Assembly: GCF_002980525.1 (NCBI RefSeq)
Contig: NZ_PVBQ01000008.1
Location: 1-64,000, forward strand
DNA length: 64,000 nucleotides
Direction of reading: 5' to 3'
Origin: Sphingobacterium haloxyli
GTDB lineage: Bacteria; Bacteroidota; Bacteroidia; Sphingobacteriales; Sphingobacteriaceae
This document shows positions 46,430 through 54,889 of the stretch, in pieces. Made by a program: the position numbers and the translations under genes. The first letter of the stretch is position 1; each line of letters opens with the position of its first letter. The notes beneath the pieces were generated by a model. That model made no database searches. It had not been told where the DNA came from and worked only from the letters and a program-made list of their open reading frames with translations.

Positions 46430-47622
46430 TGACCTACGATGCGATTATAGTTGGCGGAGGCGCATGCGGACTGATGTGTGCGGTGCAGGCGGGACTGTTG
46501 GGCAAACGTACATTGATTCTGGAAAGAAATGACAGACCCGGCGCAAAGATACTAATTTCGGGAGGTGGACGCTGTAATTTCACTAACCTATATACCGCAC
46601 CGGAAAATTTCATTACGGAAAACCCTCATTTTTTGCACACCGCTTTTTCGCAATGGACGGTAGACGATACGATTTCTTTTTTTGAGAATTTCGGTGGAAT
46701 CCAAGGACAGGAGAAAACACTTGGTCAGCTTTTTCCGAAGTCTAATAAAGCGAAGGATGTTGTTGCGGTTTTTACAAAGCTGATGTATGAGACCGGGCAG
46801 GATATTTGGGTGGACACCGAAGTGAAATCTGTTAAGCAACAAGAAGATGGATACGCGGTGTCTTTTGTACGACAGGGAAACGAACAACAGCTTTTTTGTA
46901 AGAAAGTCGTTTTTGCTTCCGGAGGCTTACCTGTCGCTAAACTAGGTGCTTCGGATTTTGCCATAAGGTCAGCTCGTCAATTTGGTTTATCCATCATCGA
47001 CACTGCACCAGCACTTGTGCCGTTAACTATAACCGGAAAAGATGCTTCTTGGTATGCTTCGTTAGCGGGGAATAGTGTTTTTGCGCGTGTCTATAACAAT
47101 AAGATTAATTTTGAAGAAAATATCCTCTTTACCCACTGGGGATTGAGTGGTCCGGCTATTTTACAAATATCGTCCTATTGGCGTGCAGGTGAAACGTTTA
47201 CGATAGATTTGCTACCTAAATTTCGCTTAGTTGACCTGATCAAAAACGAACGAACAGCAGGAGGGAAGCGTACTGTCGGACAATTGCTGAACGATTATTT
47301 TACAAGAAAGATGGTAGAAGCCCTAGGAAAATATCTTCCGATCGATCTAAAGATTGCCTCGCTAAGTAAAACCGACGCTAAACTAATCTGCGACACGATA
47401 CATGAATTTATAGTGAAGCCTGCAGGTGATAAGGGCTATGATAAAGCGGAAGTGATGCGGGGTGGCGTGTCAACGGATGAGCTTAACCCGCGTACGCTGG
47501 AAGCTAAAAAACAGCCGGGGCTTTATTTCGGAGGCGAAGCAGTAGATGTTACCGGATGGCTTGGCGGTTATAACTTTCAATGGGCCTGGGCTTCAGGTTA
47601 TCTGATTGCGCAGGATCTATAG
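46429..47622 (+). CDS. NAD(P)/FAD-dependent oxidoreductase, HI0933/BaiN-like
   Basis: A 397-residue flavoprotein. The FAD-binding V-G-G-G-A-C-G-L-M-C-A is at residues 6-16, followed by I-L-E-R-N-D-R-P-G-A-K-I-L-I-S-G-G-G-R-C-N-F-T-N, the signature of the HI0933 family, and the C-terminal G-W-L-G-G-Y-N-F-Q-W-A-W-A-S-G. The reaction is not established for most members. The one-base stop/start overlap suggests co-translation with the oxidoreductase before it. Confidence 0.9.
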   Translation: MTYDAIIVGGGACGLMCAVQAGLLGKRTLILERNDRPGAKILISGGGRCNFTNLYTAPENFITENPHFLHTAFSQWTVDDTISFFENFGGIQGQEKTLGQLFPKSNKAKDVVAVFTKLMYETGQDIWVDTEVKSVKQQEDGYAVSFVRQGNEQQLFCKKVVFASGGLPVAKLGASDFAIRSARQFGLSIIDTAPALVPLTITGKDASWYASLAGNSVFARVYNNKINFEENILFTHWGLSGPAILQISSYWRAGETFTIDLLPKFRLVDLIKNERTAGGKRTVGQLLNDYFTRKMVEALGKYLPIDLKIASLSKTDAKLICDTIHEFIVKPAGDKGYDKAEVMRGGVSTDELNPRTLEAKKQPGLYFGGEAVDVTGWLGGYNFQWAWASGYLIAQDL

Positions 47623-47686
47623 GAGGTGATTAGTCCCGCAGCGGACAAGCGTAGTCGTTTTTCGTCTCAACCTCACATAATTTTCG

Positions 47687-47694
47687 TACATTTG
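47687..47694 (+). promoter_or_regulatory. Predicted rnpB promoter -7 box
   Basis: TACATTTG matches TAnnTTTG exactly and ends 4 bases before the first base of the RNase P RNA P1 helix. This spacing calibrates how far the start lies from the box elsewhere in the window. Confidence 0.6.
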
Positions 47695-47698
47695 CATC

Positions 47699-48094
47699 GA
47701 AGCAAACTGGTTCTATCGCTGTCGCATCTTCGGATGGGAAAGAGGAAAGTCCGGGCAACATAGAGCAACACGCTTCCTAACGGGAAGGCTCTTACGTAAG
47801 TAAGAGACAGAAAGTGCCACAGAAAATATACCGCCCCGACTCGTCGGGGTAAGGGTGAAAACGTGAGGTAAGAGCTCACGGTCTTGCATGGTGACATGCA
47901 TTGCGGTAAACCTCGTGTGTTGAAAGACCAAATAGGTTACGAACCTCGAAGGCTGCTCGTCTTCTTCCGATCTTTTCGGAATTCGTAATGGGTAGGTTGA
48001 TCGAGCTTGCGTGCGAATGCAGGCCTAGATAAATGATAGAAATCCGCTCGTGTTATGCGATGGGATACAGAACCCGGCTTACAAGGTTTGCTTC
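47699..48094 (+). ncRNA. rnpB: RNase P RNA (bacterial type A)
   Basis: Catalytic RNA that removes 5' leaders from pre-tRNAs. Universal sequences are visible: GAGGAAAGTCCGGGC near 47740, CACAGAAA near 47818, GGTAAACC near 47906, GATAAATGATAGAAA near 48027, and ACAGAACCCGGCTTA near 48067. The ends pair as helix P1, GAAGCAAAC with GTTTGCTTC, which fixes the limits at about 47699 and 48094. The roughly 396-base length is normal for Bacteroidota. It lies between the flavoprotein gene and the sigma-54 regulator. Confidence 0.96.
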
Positions 48095-48137
48095 TTTTAT
48101 AAAAAGATAGTTTTTATTCACCAAGATAAATACATAT

Positions 48138-49523
48138 ATGACAACAATCTTAATCATCGACGACGAACGCCCCATAAGAAGCTCGCTACGCGATATTTTG
48201 GAATATGAAGATTATAAGGTGCTGGATGTCGATAATGGATTTGATGGCTTAGCTATCCTGAAAAAGGAAAAAATAGACCTTGTTCTATGTGATATCAAAA
48301 TGAACAAAATGGACGGTATGGAGGTCTTGACGGAGGCACAAGATATCTGTGATACACCATTTATCATGATTTCCGGTCACGGTACCATTGAGACTGCGGT
48401 AGAAGCTGCGCGAAAGGGCGCTTTTGACTTTTTGGAAAAGCCGCTCGATCTTAATAGGTTGTTGATAACTGTTCGTAATGCCCTTGAAAAAGGGGTCTTG
48501 GTCAAGGAAACCAAAGTTCTTAAGAAAAAAGTCTCCAAAACGAAGGAAATATTAGGGATATCTCCAACTATCAGCCTTATAAAGGAAACAATAGATCGCG
48601 TGGCTCCGACAGAAGCACGTGTTTTGATTACTGGAGAGAACGGCTCGGGAAAGGAACTGGTAGCCCATTGGCTTCATGAAAAGTCTGCTCGTTCGAACTC
48701 ACCTTTAGTAGAAGTCAATTGTGCGGCAATCCCCTCAGAATTGATAGAGTCCGAACTGTTTGGGCATGAAAAAGGCTCCTTCACGTCTGCCGTAAAGCAG
48801 CGCATCGGAAAATTTGAACAGGCCAACGGTGGAACTTTGTTTTTGGATGAAATTGGCGATATGAGCCTTTCTGCACAAGCAAAAGTACTGCGTGCACTTC
48901 AGGAAAACAAAATAACGCGGGTAGGAGGGGAAAAAGAAATAGATGTAAATGTCCGTGTAATTGCCGCGACAAATAAAGATTTGCTAAAAGAGATAGAAGA
49001 GGGCAACTTCCGTATGGACCTTTACCACCGCCTAAGCGTAATCTTGATTCATGTGCCACCTTTGAAAGAGCGGATTTCTGATATCCCGATTATTGCCTCT
49101 AATTTTTGTGAAGAAATATGCGGGGGATACAATACGCCAACAAAGGAAATTACAGAAGGCGCAATGCAAGCGTTACAAGCTTTGCCGTGGACGGGAAATA
49201 TTCGCGAATTGCGGAACATGATCGAACGTTTGATTATCCTGAGTGATAAAAAGATTACCGAAAAAGACGTGGCTTTGTACGCGAACCCATCGAATGGCAA
49301 CCTCACCATTGGGAATAACGCAGGTTCAAAAGAGGAAGGAATGCTTGATTTTGATAAATTTGAATCTTTTCAAGATTTTAAGGATTACGCAGAAAAGGAA
49401 TTTATCAACTTTAAATTGGATAAGAATGGGTGGAACGTTTCAAAGACCGCTGATGACATCGGAATACAACGCAGCCACTTATATCATAAAATTGAAAAGT
49501 TCGGTTTGAAACGCGCGGAATAG
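48138..49523 (+). CDS. Sigma-54-dependent response regulator (NtrC family)
   Basis: A 461-residue transcription activator. The receiver domain (1-120) has phosphoacceptor Asp52 in L-C-D-I-K-M. The AAA+ domain (about 140-370) has Walker A G-E-N-G-S-G-K-E (166-173), Walker B G-G-T-L-F-L-D-E-I-G, and the sigma-54 contact loop reading G-S-F-T-S-A (213-218) where GAFTGA is usual. A Fis-type helix-turn-helix is at about 432-459 (V-S-K-T-A-D-D-I-G-I-Q-R-S-H-L-Y). No sensor kinase gene is adjacent, so its signal is unknown. Confidence 0.93.
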   Translation: MTTILIIDDERPIRSSLRDILEYEDYKVLDVDNGFDGLAILKKEKIDLVLCDIKMNKMDGMEVLTEAQDICDTPFIMISGHGTIETAVEAARKGAFDFLEKPLDLNRLLITVRNALEKGVLVKETKVLKKKVSKTKEILGISPTISLIKETIDRVAPTEARVLITGENGSGKELVAHWLHEKSARSNSPLVEVNCAAIPSELIESELFGHEKGSFTSAVKQRIGKFEQANGGTLFLDEIGDMSLSAQAKVLRALQENKITRVGGEKEIDVNVRVIAATNKDLLKEIEEGNFRMDLYHRLSVILIHVPPLKERISDIPIIASNFCEEICGGYNTPTKEITEGAMQALQALPWTGNIRELRNMIERLIILSDKKITEKDVALYANPSNGNLTIGNNAGSKEEGMLDFDKFESFQDFKDYAEKEFINFKLDKNGWNVSKTADDIGIQRSHLYHKIEKFGLKRAE

Positions 49524-49526
49524 TAA

Positions 49527-49570
49527 AATAACGGAAACGATGGACATATTAAACCATCGTTTCCGTTATT
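49527..49570. terminator. Long convergent hairpin, probable bidirectional terminator
   Basis: Perfect 17-bp stem AATAACGGAAACGATGG / CCATCGTTTCCGTTATT (arms 49527-49543 and 49554-49570) with a 10-base loop between the converging regulator gene and the small-protein gene, overlapping the latter's stop codon. It lacks a strong T-run on either side. Confidence 0.7.
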
Positions 49571-49748
49571 CGTTGAATTTTCGTTTTTGCCTTCTATAAA
49601 GTACAATAATAATAAGTAAAAGAATAATCGCTCCCACAATAATCGCTGCTGTGGATGACGTTTCCTCTCCTTCTGTATTTATATGTTGTTCTGCTTTTGC
49701 AAGCAACGTGATATAGCTAAATAAAATAATAAACCCCACTTTTCTCAT
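49566..49748 (-). CDS. Small membrane protein with signal peptide
   Basis: A 60-residue protein: hydrophobic N-terminus (about 4-17, ending L-L-A-K-A-E), a short acidic segment, a second hydrophobic helix (about 34-52) and a basic tail (Y-R-R-Q-K-R-K-F). The acidic linker rich in E/T/S and basic end indicate an N-out, C-in single-span protein after signal cleavage. Function unknown. Confidence 0.6.
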   Translation of the reverse strand: MRKVGFIILFSYITLLAKAEQHINTEGEETSSTAAIIVGAIILLLIIIVLYRRQKRKFNE

Positions 49749-49933
49749 AACTTAAATATTAAAAAACACAATGAACGTAATGTAATGTTTTCGTACACAA
49801 ATAACAAATGTGTTGGTTGCAAATATGGGTTGTTTTTTGTTAAAATATGTTAAATAAGTGTTAAAGTCGTTTTATTTTTTTGTTGGCTTTAGGCTTAATG
49901 TCTTTATAACGAGACACTAAGCCGTTCGGGGCA

Positions 49934-50785
49934 CTAACTAATATCAGCTGACGGACTGTGAATTAACTCCTGCGCCTCTATTAAAATACGTTTTTTTTGT
50001 TGCCGATTAGTTTGTAAATACTCGAGGTACTCTGGGTTTTGCACTAAATCGCGAACGAGTATACAGCTGTTCTTGAGCAGCAGATTTTTCTCTGCACCAT
50101 TTAGATTAGTTAAACAGGTTATAGGATATAATTCTAAGTTATCTACTAGATGCTTAATGTTATTGTGAGTGGGGTAGTCCCAGGCCAACATATTTAATTT
50201 GTAATATTCCCCAAAACTGATGGAATCAGCGGTAAGGTACGCGTTCGTCACCAACCAACCATCCGTAAATTGTCGCGCTGTCTCAAAAAAGGAAAAGGAC
50301 AGACCTTTGATGTCTTTTACCCTAGAGAGGAAATACATCGGAGTGGTCACAGAAATTTTTGCGTCTACATCGTTCCGGAATTTACACTCTATGGCTAGCA
50401 TAGCATTGCCCTTTGTAGCTATAACATCAATCTCATGTGTTACAGCATGGCCTTGTACTGTCTTTCCTGTGACTGTACTATAGCCGACATTCGCAAACAC
50501 CTTTCCGATCCATTTCTCAAAATAAAAACCCTCCGGACCTAAATCTCGGAGTGCTTTCTTCAACGAGTATCTTGCTGCGTAAGAATCACGGAGATTTTTT
50601 AGCAAATCAAAAGCTAATTCATAAAGTTCGCGTGTAGTGATGCCCTCATATAGGTGGGGCTGTATGCGCTGGAAAACCTTATTGACTTCGTCTTCCGAAG
50701 CTTCGGACCTGGACAGAGAATATCGTAGTTTATTTGGTTCGAAAGGAACTAGTTCTCCCGAATGTTTCTTTACGTTGATTGTCAT
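49934..50785 (-). CDS. ATP-cone and Mrr-like endonuclease fusion protein
   Basis: A 283-residue protein with an N-terminal ATP-cone domain (about 3-85, starting V-K-K-H-S-G-E-L-V-P-F-E-P-N-K-L), a nucleotide-sensing module known from ribonucleotide reductase and NrdR. It continues into a restriction-endonuclease-fold domain (about 88-200) with the catalytic Asp120 in H-E-I-D-V-I-A and Glu133/Lys135 in A-I-E-C-K-F-R. The last 80 residues are a helical extension. Such fusions may act in nucleotide-controlled DNA cleavage or defence, but no activity is established. No methyltransferase is nearby. Confidence 0.82.
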   Translation of the reverse strand: MTINVKKHSGELVPFEPNKLRYSLSRSEASEDEVNKVFQRIQPHLYEGITTRELYELAFDLLKNLRDSYAARYSLKKALRDLGPEGFYFEKWIGKVFANVGYSTVTGKTVQGHAVTHEIDVIATKGNAMLAIECKFRNDVDAKISVTTPMYFLSRVKDIKGLSFSFFETARQFTDGWLVTNAYLTADSISFGEYYKLNMLAWDYPTHNNIKHLVDNLELYPITCLTNLNGAEKNLLLKNSCILVRDLVQNPEYLEYLQTNRQQKKRILIEAQELIHSPSADIS

Positions 50786-50874
50786 CGTATTTGTTTAATG
50801 CCAGAAAGTACAATTTTTTATATTAACAGCAAAACATTTTAGACAAATAGTTTGTTCTATCTAAAAATCATGTT

Positions 50875-51177
50875 ATGGGAATAATAGAACAAGCCGCAGA
50901 TAAAATGAAGACTAAACTGGATGATGTTTGTGAACATGGTAAAATAGCAAGTTCAGAACGTATGCTGTCTGTGATAGCAGGGGGTTTTATCTTAGGATAT
51001 GGTATCAAAAAGATATTAAAGAACCCTTTGCGTGCTATTTCTGGTGTTACGCTCGGAAGTGCCCTAGTTATGAGGGGCTTAACGGGGAAATGCCCTGTAA
51101 AGGGTGCTGTAGAAGCAGCGGCAGGTGAAGAGGAACGAAACTTGGCGTTAATTGAACGCCGCTATTTCGAGAAATAA
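50875..51177 (+). CDS. Small membrane-associated protein, YgaP/DUF2892-like
   Basis: A 100-residue protein with a polar N-terminal helix (about 1-25) and two short hydrophobic segments rich in glycine (about 30-47 and 53-70: V-I-A-G-G-F-I-L-G-Y-G and A-I-S-G-V-T-L-G-S-A-L). It resembles DUF2892-type inner-membrane proteins in the R-x-x-S-x-x-x-G-x-x-L-x-x-x-G-x-x pattern. Function unknown. A strong terminator follows. Confidence 0.62.
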   Translation: MGIIEQAADKMKTKLDDVCEHGKIASSERMLSVIAGGFILGYGIKKILKNPLRAISGVTLGSALVMRGLTGKCPVKGAVEAAAGEEERNLALIERRYFEK

Positions 51178-51202
51178 ATCAAGGTTTGTTATATACTAAT
51201 TC

Positions 51203-51237
51203 AAGCTAAACCATCTTAAAGTGGTTTAGCTTTTTTT
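51203..51237 (+). terminator. Intrinsic terminator after the small membrane-protein gene
   Basis: Perfect 11-bp hairpin AAGCTAAACCA/TGGTTTAGCTT (51203-51213 and 51222-51232) followed by TTTTT. It ends just before the pstB stop on the other strand. Confidence 0.9.
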
Positions 51238-51238
51238 A

Positions 51239-52048
51239 TTAACTTATAAAACCTTTTACATATTGCTGCGTAATTTCATGCTGCGGATTTAACAGTACAT
51301 CTTCTGTCTTGCCAAACTCTATTATTTCTCCGTTGTACACAAATATAATGTAGTCCGATACACGACGTGCCTGTCGAAGAATGTGAGTAACAAGTACAAT
51401 CGTGTAGTTCTGCTTAAGTGATATTAATAAATTCTCAATTGTTTGCGTAGATACGGGGTCCAGAGCTGACGTGGATTCATCTCCTAAAATAATCTCAGGC
51501 TTAACAGCCAGACCTCTGGCCAAGCATAAACGTTGTTGCTGCCCTATAGATAACTGCGTTGCAGATGCATCTAAACGATCCTTAACCTCCTCCCATAGAC
51601 CGACATTCCGCAGCTGCGTTTCTACGATCTGGGTCAATACCTGTTTGTTTTTCTCCCCATGTATCCGGGGACCGTATGCGACGTTTTCAAATATAGACAT
51701 AGGCAAGGGGAAGGGTTTCTGAGACAGTAGGCCCATCTTTTTGCGTATGTGGGTGACCTCTGCATTTTTGGCATACAAGTCCTCGCCGTTCACTAGAACA
51801 GATCCCGTAATCTCCACGCCTTTAGCATCGTCTACCAGACGATTTAAGGTCTTGAGCAGCGTCGTTTTCCCTCCGCCCGACGGCCCGATAATGGAAGTTA
51901 CCGAATTATTAGGGATAGACAAATTGATATTCCTTAAAATACGTTTACCTTCAATCGTGACGTTCAGGTCTTTAATTTGTATGTGTGGGATAGAAGTGCT
52001 CACTAGATCTTGTGTTTCTGCTGTCTGGATGCTAGAAGATGTGTACAT
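51239..52048 (-). CDS. pstB: Phosphate ABC transporter ATP-binding protein
   Basis: ATPase of the high-affinity phosphate importer. The protein has Walker A G-P-S-G-G-G-K-T-T, the signature L-S-I-G-Q-Q-Q-R, Walker B I-L-G-D-E-S-T-S-A-L-D and the switch histidine in L-V-T-H. The ATG at 52048 (269 residues) overlaps pstA by 46 bp. An in-frame GTG at 52003 would give 254 residues, nearer to other PstB proteins, and would overlap the pstA stop as TAGTG; either start is possible. No phoU follows. Confidence 0.94.
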   Translation of the reverse strand: MYTSSSIQTAETQDLVSTSIPHIQIKDLNVTIEGKRILRNINLSIPNNSVTSIIGPSGGGKTTLLKTLNRLVDDAKGVEITGSVLVNGEDLYAKNAEVTHIRKKMGLLSQKPFPLPMSIFENVAYGPRIHGEKNKQVLTQIVETQLRNVGLWEEVKDRLDASATQLSIGQQQRLCLARGLAVKPEIILGDESTSALDPVSTQTIENLLISLKQNYTIVLVTHILRQARRVSDYIIFVYNGEIIEFGKTEDVLLNPQHEITQQYVKGFIS

Positions 52049-52857
52049 ATAACGATTATTAAAATAATAAATGTTAAAACTAATGCGGAAGCGTAGGCAC
52101 GCCCCTGTACTTCCGGAATTGGACTGCTCAACTGAAAGAATATTGCCAATGGCAACGTGGCAGCAGGTTCGTCTATATATTTTGGGAGATTATCGCTAAA
52201 CCCAGTCGTCAACAAAACGCCTGCCACATCGCCTATTGCCCTGCCAAATGCCAGCAAAATAGCAGTAAAAATACCTGGTTTGATATATTTTAGAAGAACC
52301 TTAGCTAATTCCCACCGGGTCGAACCGAGCGAAAAAGTAACATGTTTTAAATCTACGGGAATTGTTTTTAACAATTCATCTATGGTACGCACTACGATGG
52401 GAATCGTAAGTAGTGTAATCGTGATAATGCCTCCCAATAAAGATGCCCTGATACCCATCCAGACCATGATACTGAAAGCAATAGCACCGTAAACAATGGA
52501 AGGGATACCGAAGAGAACGTCAAATAACAGCTTGCAAGAACGCTCCAAAAAAGATCCACTCTTTACATATACGTTGAGGAAGATGGAAATCGGAATTCCA
52601 ATCACTGTAGCAAGCACGGTTGAGAATGTTGCTAAATAAAGCGACCCTAAAATAGCATTCAAAATACCGCCCTCTTTTCCAATATAAAAGCCACCTTTTG
52701 GAGCTTGGCTAATCATTTCCCATGATAAATATGGGAGCCCCTTATAAAGAATGGTGCCGACGATAAAAAATAATGAACCCGTAATTGTGATCCCAGAAAG
52801 CTGCATTGCCATCTTCGCTATTTTCTCTTTCAGTAGTCGCTTTTTTATATTAGTCAT
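52003..52857 (-). CDS. pstA: Phosphate ABC transporter permease PstA
   Basis: Inner-membrane half of the phosphate channel. The 284-residue protein has six predicted membrane helices and the permease loop block R-T-I-D-E-L-L-K-T-I-P ... S-L-G-S-T-R-W-E ... A-F-G-R-A-I-G-D-V-A. Motif G-G-I-L-N-A-I-L-G-S-L-Y in the first third is typical of PstA. Start ATG overlaps the pstC stop by one base, so translation is coupled. Confidence 0.94.
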   Translation of the reverse strand: MTNIKKRLLKEKIAKMAMQLSGITITGSLFFIVGTILYKGLPYLSWEMISQAPKGGFYIGKEGGILNAILGSLYLATFSTVLATVIGIPISIFLNVYVKSGSFLERSCKLLFDVLFGIPSIVYGAIAFSIMVWMGIRASLLGGIITITLLTIPIVVRTIDELLKTIPVDLKHVTFSLGSTRWELAKVLLKYIKPGIFTAILLAFGRAIGDVAGVLLTTGFSDNLPKYIDEPAATLPLAIFFQLSSPIPEVQGRAYASALVLTFIILIIVICTHLLASRQQKHKI

Positions 52858-53744
52858 TAGGATTTCCCCTCCAATCTATTAAGAATCAAACGTGATATTA
52901 AATTAAAGCCAAAAATGAGCACGAACAAGAGTAGAGCTGCGAACATTAAAGCAGAGTCGTACAATGGTATTGACATCATCTCGCCAAAGTTATTTGCAAT
53001 TAAGGCCGGCAAAGGGTAACCTGCATCAAAAAAAGATTTCGGAATTTGTGGTATGTTCCCACAAACCATAAGCACAGCGATCGTTTCGCCAAAAGCCCGA
53101 GAAATTCCTAAAACAACAGCTGCGATTAACCCTGGTTTCGTTTTTACCAGTATAACCTTAACAATGGTTTCCCATTTTGTTGCTCCTAACGAAAGAGAAG
53201 CGGCTTTCAATTCATACGGTATAGTTTGTAGGACCTCCACCATTATACTGACCATAATGGGGAAAATCATTACTGCGAGGACAATTCCTCCTGCAAATAC
53301 GGTGTAGCCAGTGGTTTCCGCGCCCACGATAGGCGCAATGTAATCGCTTAAAAAAGGAACGACGAACAATACGCCCCAAACACCGTAAAGTACGGGGGGA
53401 ATTGCAGCTAGCATATTCACCAAAGGTAAAACCATTCTGCGCAGTGCTTCGCTAGCGTATTCCACTAGGTAAACAGAAGCCAAAATACAAAGGGGAGCAG
53501 CAATAATAAGGGATATAAACGTTACCCAAATGGTTCCCATGATGAACGGAAGAAACCCAAAGCTTCCATTGAGTGGCGACCATACACTCTCTGTGAGGAT
53601 TGCACCTAAGCTTTCCGCATGAAGCAACGGCAAAGATTTGAAACCAAGCCCTATGAGGATAAGGACAATAACAATAAGGGATATGGCCAACAGCATGCCA
53701 AAACTACGCTGAATGAGCTTATCTTTTATTAATCTCCAATTCAC
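52857..53744 (-). CDS. pstC: Phosphate ABC transporter permease PstC
   Basis: Second membrane half of the phosphate importer, 295 residues with six predicted helices. The block P-L-N-G-S-F-G-F-L-P-F-I-M-G-T near residues 53-67 is diagnostic for PstC, and S-L-G-A-T-K-W-E ... I-S-R-A-F-G-E-T-I-A-V-L-M-V-C-G is the permease coupling loop. Gene order pstS-pstC-pstA-pstB with 1-bp spacings shows an operon. Confidence 0.95.
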   Translation of the reverse strand: MNWRLIKDKLIQRSFGMLLAISLIVIVLILIGLGFKSLPLLHAESLGAILTESVWSPLNGSFGFLPFIMGTIWVTFISLIIAAPLCILASVYLVEYASEALRRMVLPLVNMLAAIPPVLYGVWGVLFVVPFLSDYIAPIVGAETTGYTVFAGGIVLAVMIFPIMVSIMVEVLQTIPYELKAASLSLGATKWETIVKVILVKTKPGLIAAVVLGISRAFGETIAVLMVCGNIPQIPKSFFDAGYPLPALIANNFGEMMSIPLYDSALMFAALLLFVLIFGFNLISRLILNRLEGKS

Positions 53745-53745
53745 T

Positions 53746-54717
53746 TTATAACGATAATTTATTTAGTTCTTTACTCTTAATCTCTTCGTTCAAAGGCACA
53801 TACCCGTTTTCGAGCAGATAACCCTGTTGTTCCTTCTCTAGGACAAACTGTATAAAAGCTGTCAATAGCTTTGTCTTTTTCTCGGCATGAATGACAAATG
53901 TTAAGTTACGAGAAGGGGGAGAGGGATAACGATCGGTGGCAACAGCATTTGTTAATGAATCAATTTGGTCATAGAAATCCTCCCCTTCATCGATACGCCC
54001 GTTGCTGTTAAGGTCCAGGGGAAGGATGGCAATATTTTCTACGGTGTGCTTTGTCTTGAGATCATAAACAAAGTTAATATTACTGAAACCGATCGAAAGC
54101 GGTTTATCCTTAATCGCCTGTACCAAACCTGGGTCTCCGAATATACCTACTCCCTTCATTCCCTCTTGATGTACGCCGAGAAACTTTGCCCATGTTTCGG
54201 CAGCTCCCGCCGCGTCTGAACGTACATATACTTCAATAGGCTTTTTCACAAAACGAGCATCTATATCGCTCCAAAGTTTATATTTTTGGTGTACAAAAAT
54301 ACCCTCTAGTTCTTCATGCGTAAGGCCGCGCTCTTTGATAAGTGTATAATTAGGGTGGTTACTATTGAAAGAACCTACAACAGCGTCCTTTGCTACATGT
54401 ATCGGATACGCTCCACGAACAAGCTCCTGCTGATGCAGGTCGCGTGACACCAAGCCGATATCCACCATATTTGACAAAACGTCGGAAATACCCTTTCCTG
54501 CGCCCCCCGCAGAAATATTAAACCGTACGTTTGGATGCTCTTTTTTAAAATCTTCACTCCACAATACAACAATTGGATATAATGCGAATGCGCCCGAAAT
54601 AGAAATATTTCCCGTGTAACCATTTACTTCATCGTATCCTTCTTTTACTTTTGGAGCGCAAGACGTTGTCAAGAATAAAAGAAATAGACTGTATATTAAA
54701 CACTTAAATTTATTCAC
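53746..54717 (-). CDS. pstS: Phosphate-binding lipoprotein PstS
   Basis: Periplasmic phosphate receptor of the PstSCAB importer. The 323-residue protein has a lipoprotein signal with lipobox L-T-T-S-C, and phosphate-site blocks I-S-G-A-F-A-L-Y-P, G-G-A-G-K-G-I-S-D-V and R-S-D-A-A-G-A-A-E-T-W-A-K-F. In Gram-positive-like and Bacteroidota members the receptor is lipid-anchored, as here. A TATATTTG -7 box precedes it at 54757-54764. It is the first gene of the operon; no pho-box could be judged. Confidence 0.93.
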   Translation of the reverse strand: MNKFKCLIYSLFLLFLTTSCAPKVKEGYDEVNGYTGNISISGAFALYPIVVLWSEDFKKEHPNVRFNISAGGAGKGISDVLSNMVDIGLVSRDLHQQELVRGAYPIHVAKDAVVGSFNSNHPNYTLIKERGLTHEELEGIFVHQKYKLWSDIDARFVKKPIEVYVRSDAAGAAETWAKFLGVHQEGMKGVGIFGDPGLVQAIKDKPLSIGFSNINFVYDLKTKHTVENIAILPLDLNSNGRIDEGEDFYDQIDSLTNAVATDRYPSPPSRNLTFVIHAEKKTKLLTAFIQFVLEKEQQGYLLENGYVPLNEEIKSKELNKLSL

Positions 54718-54756
54718 TTGTTTTATCGTTTGAATTGCTTCAAAAAAATATTTTTA

Positions 54757-54764
54757 CAAATATA
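54757..54764 (-). promoter_or_regulatory. Predicted -7 box of the pst operon
   Basis: TATATTTG on the minus strand is an exact TAnnTTTG match, 39 bases before the pstS ATG. No -33 TTG at 19-20 bp, as may be expected for an activator-dependent promoter. Confidence 0.45.
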
Positions 54765-54808
54765 TACTAAATTGGTAGATTTTATATGATTAATAGATGA
54801 AAATTTTA

Positions 54809-54816
54809 TAACTTTG
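54809..54816 (+). promoter_or_regulatory. Predicted -7 box of the sulfate reduction operon
   Basis: TAACTTTG matches TAnnTTTG exactly, 73 bases before the ATG at 54890. The expected -33 TTG is lacking, suggesting need for an activator. It stands 44 bp from the divergent pst box. Confidence 0.45.
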
Positions 54817-54889
54817 TCATCAAGTTGTTGAGAAGACGTTATTAGATGATGACGATAATTGACAAAATTAAAAAATGAGAGAATAGATT

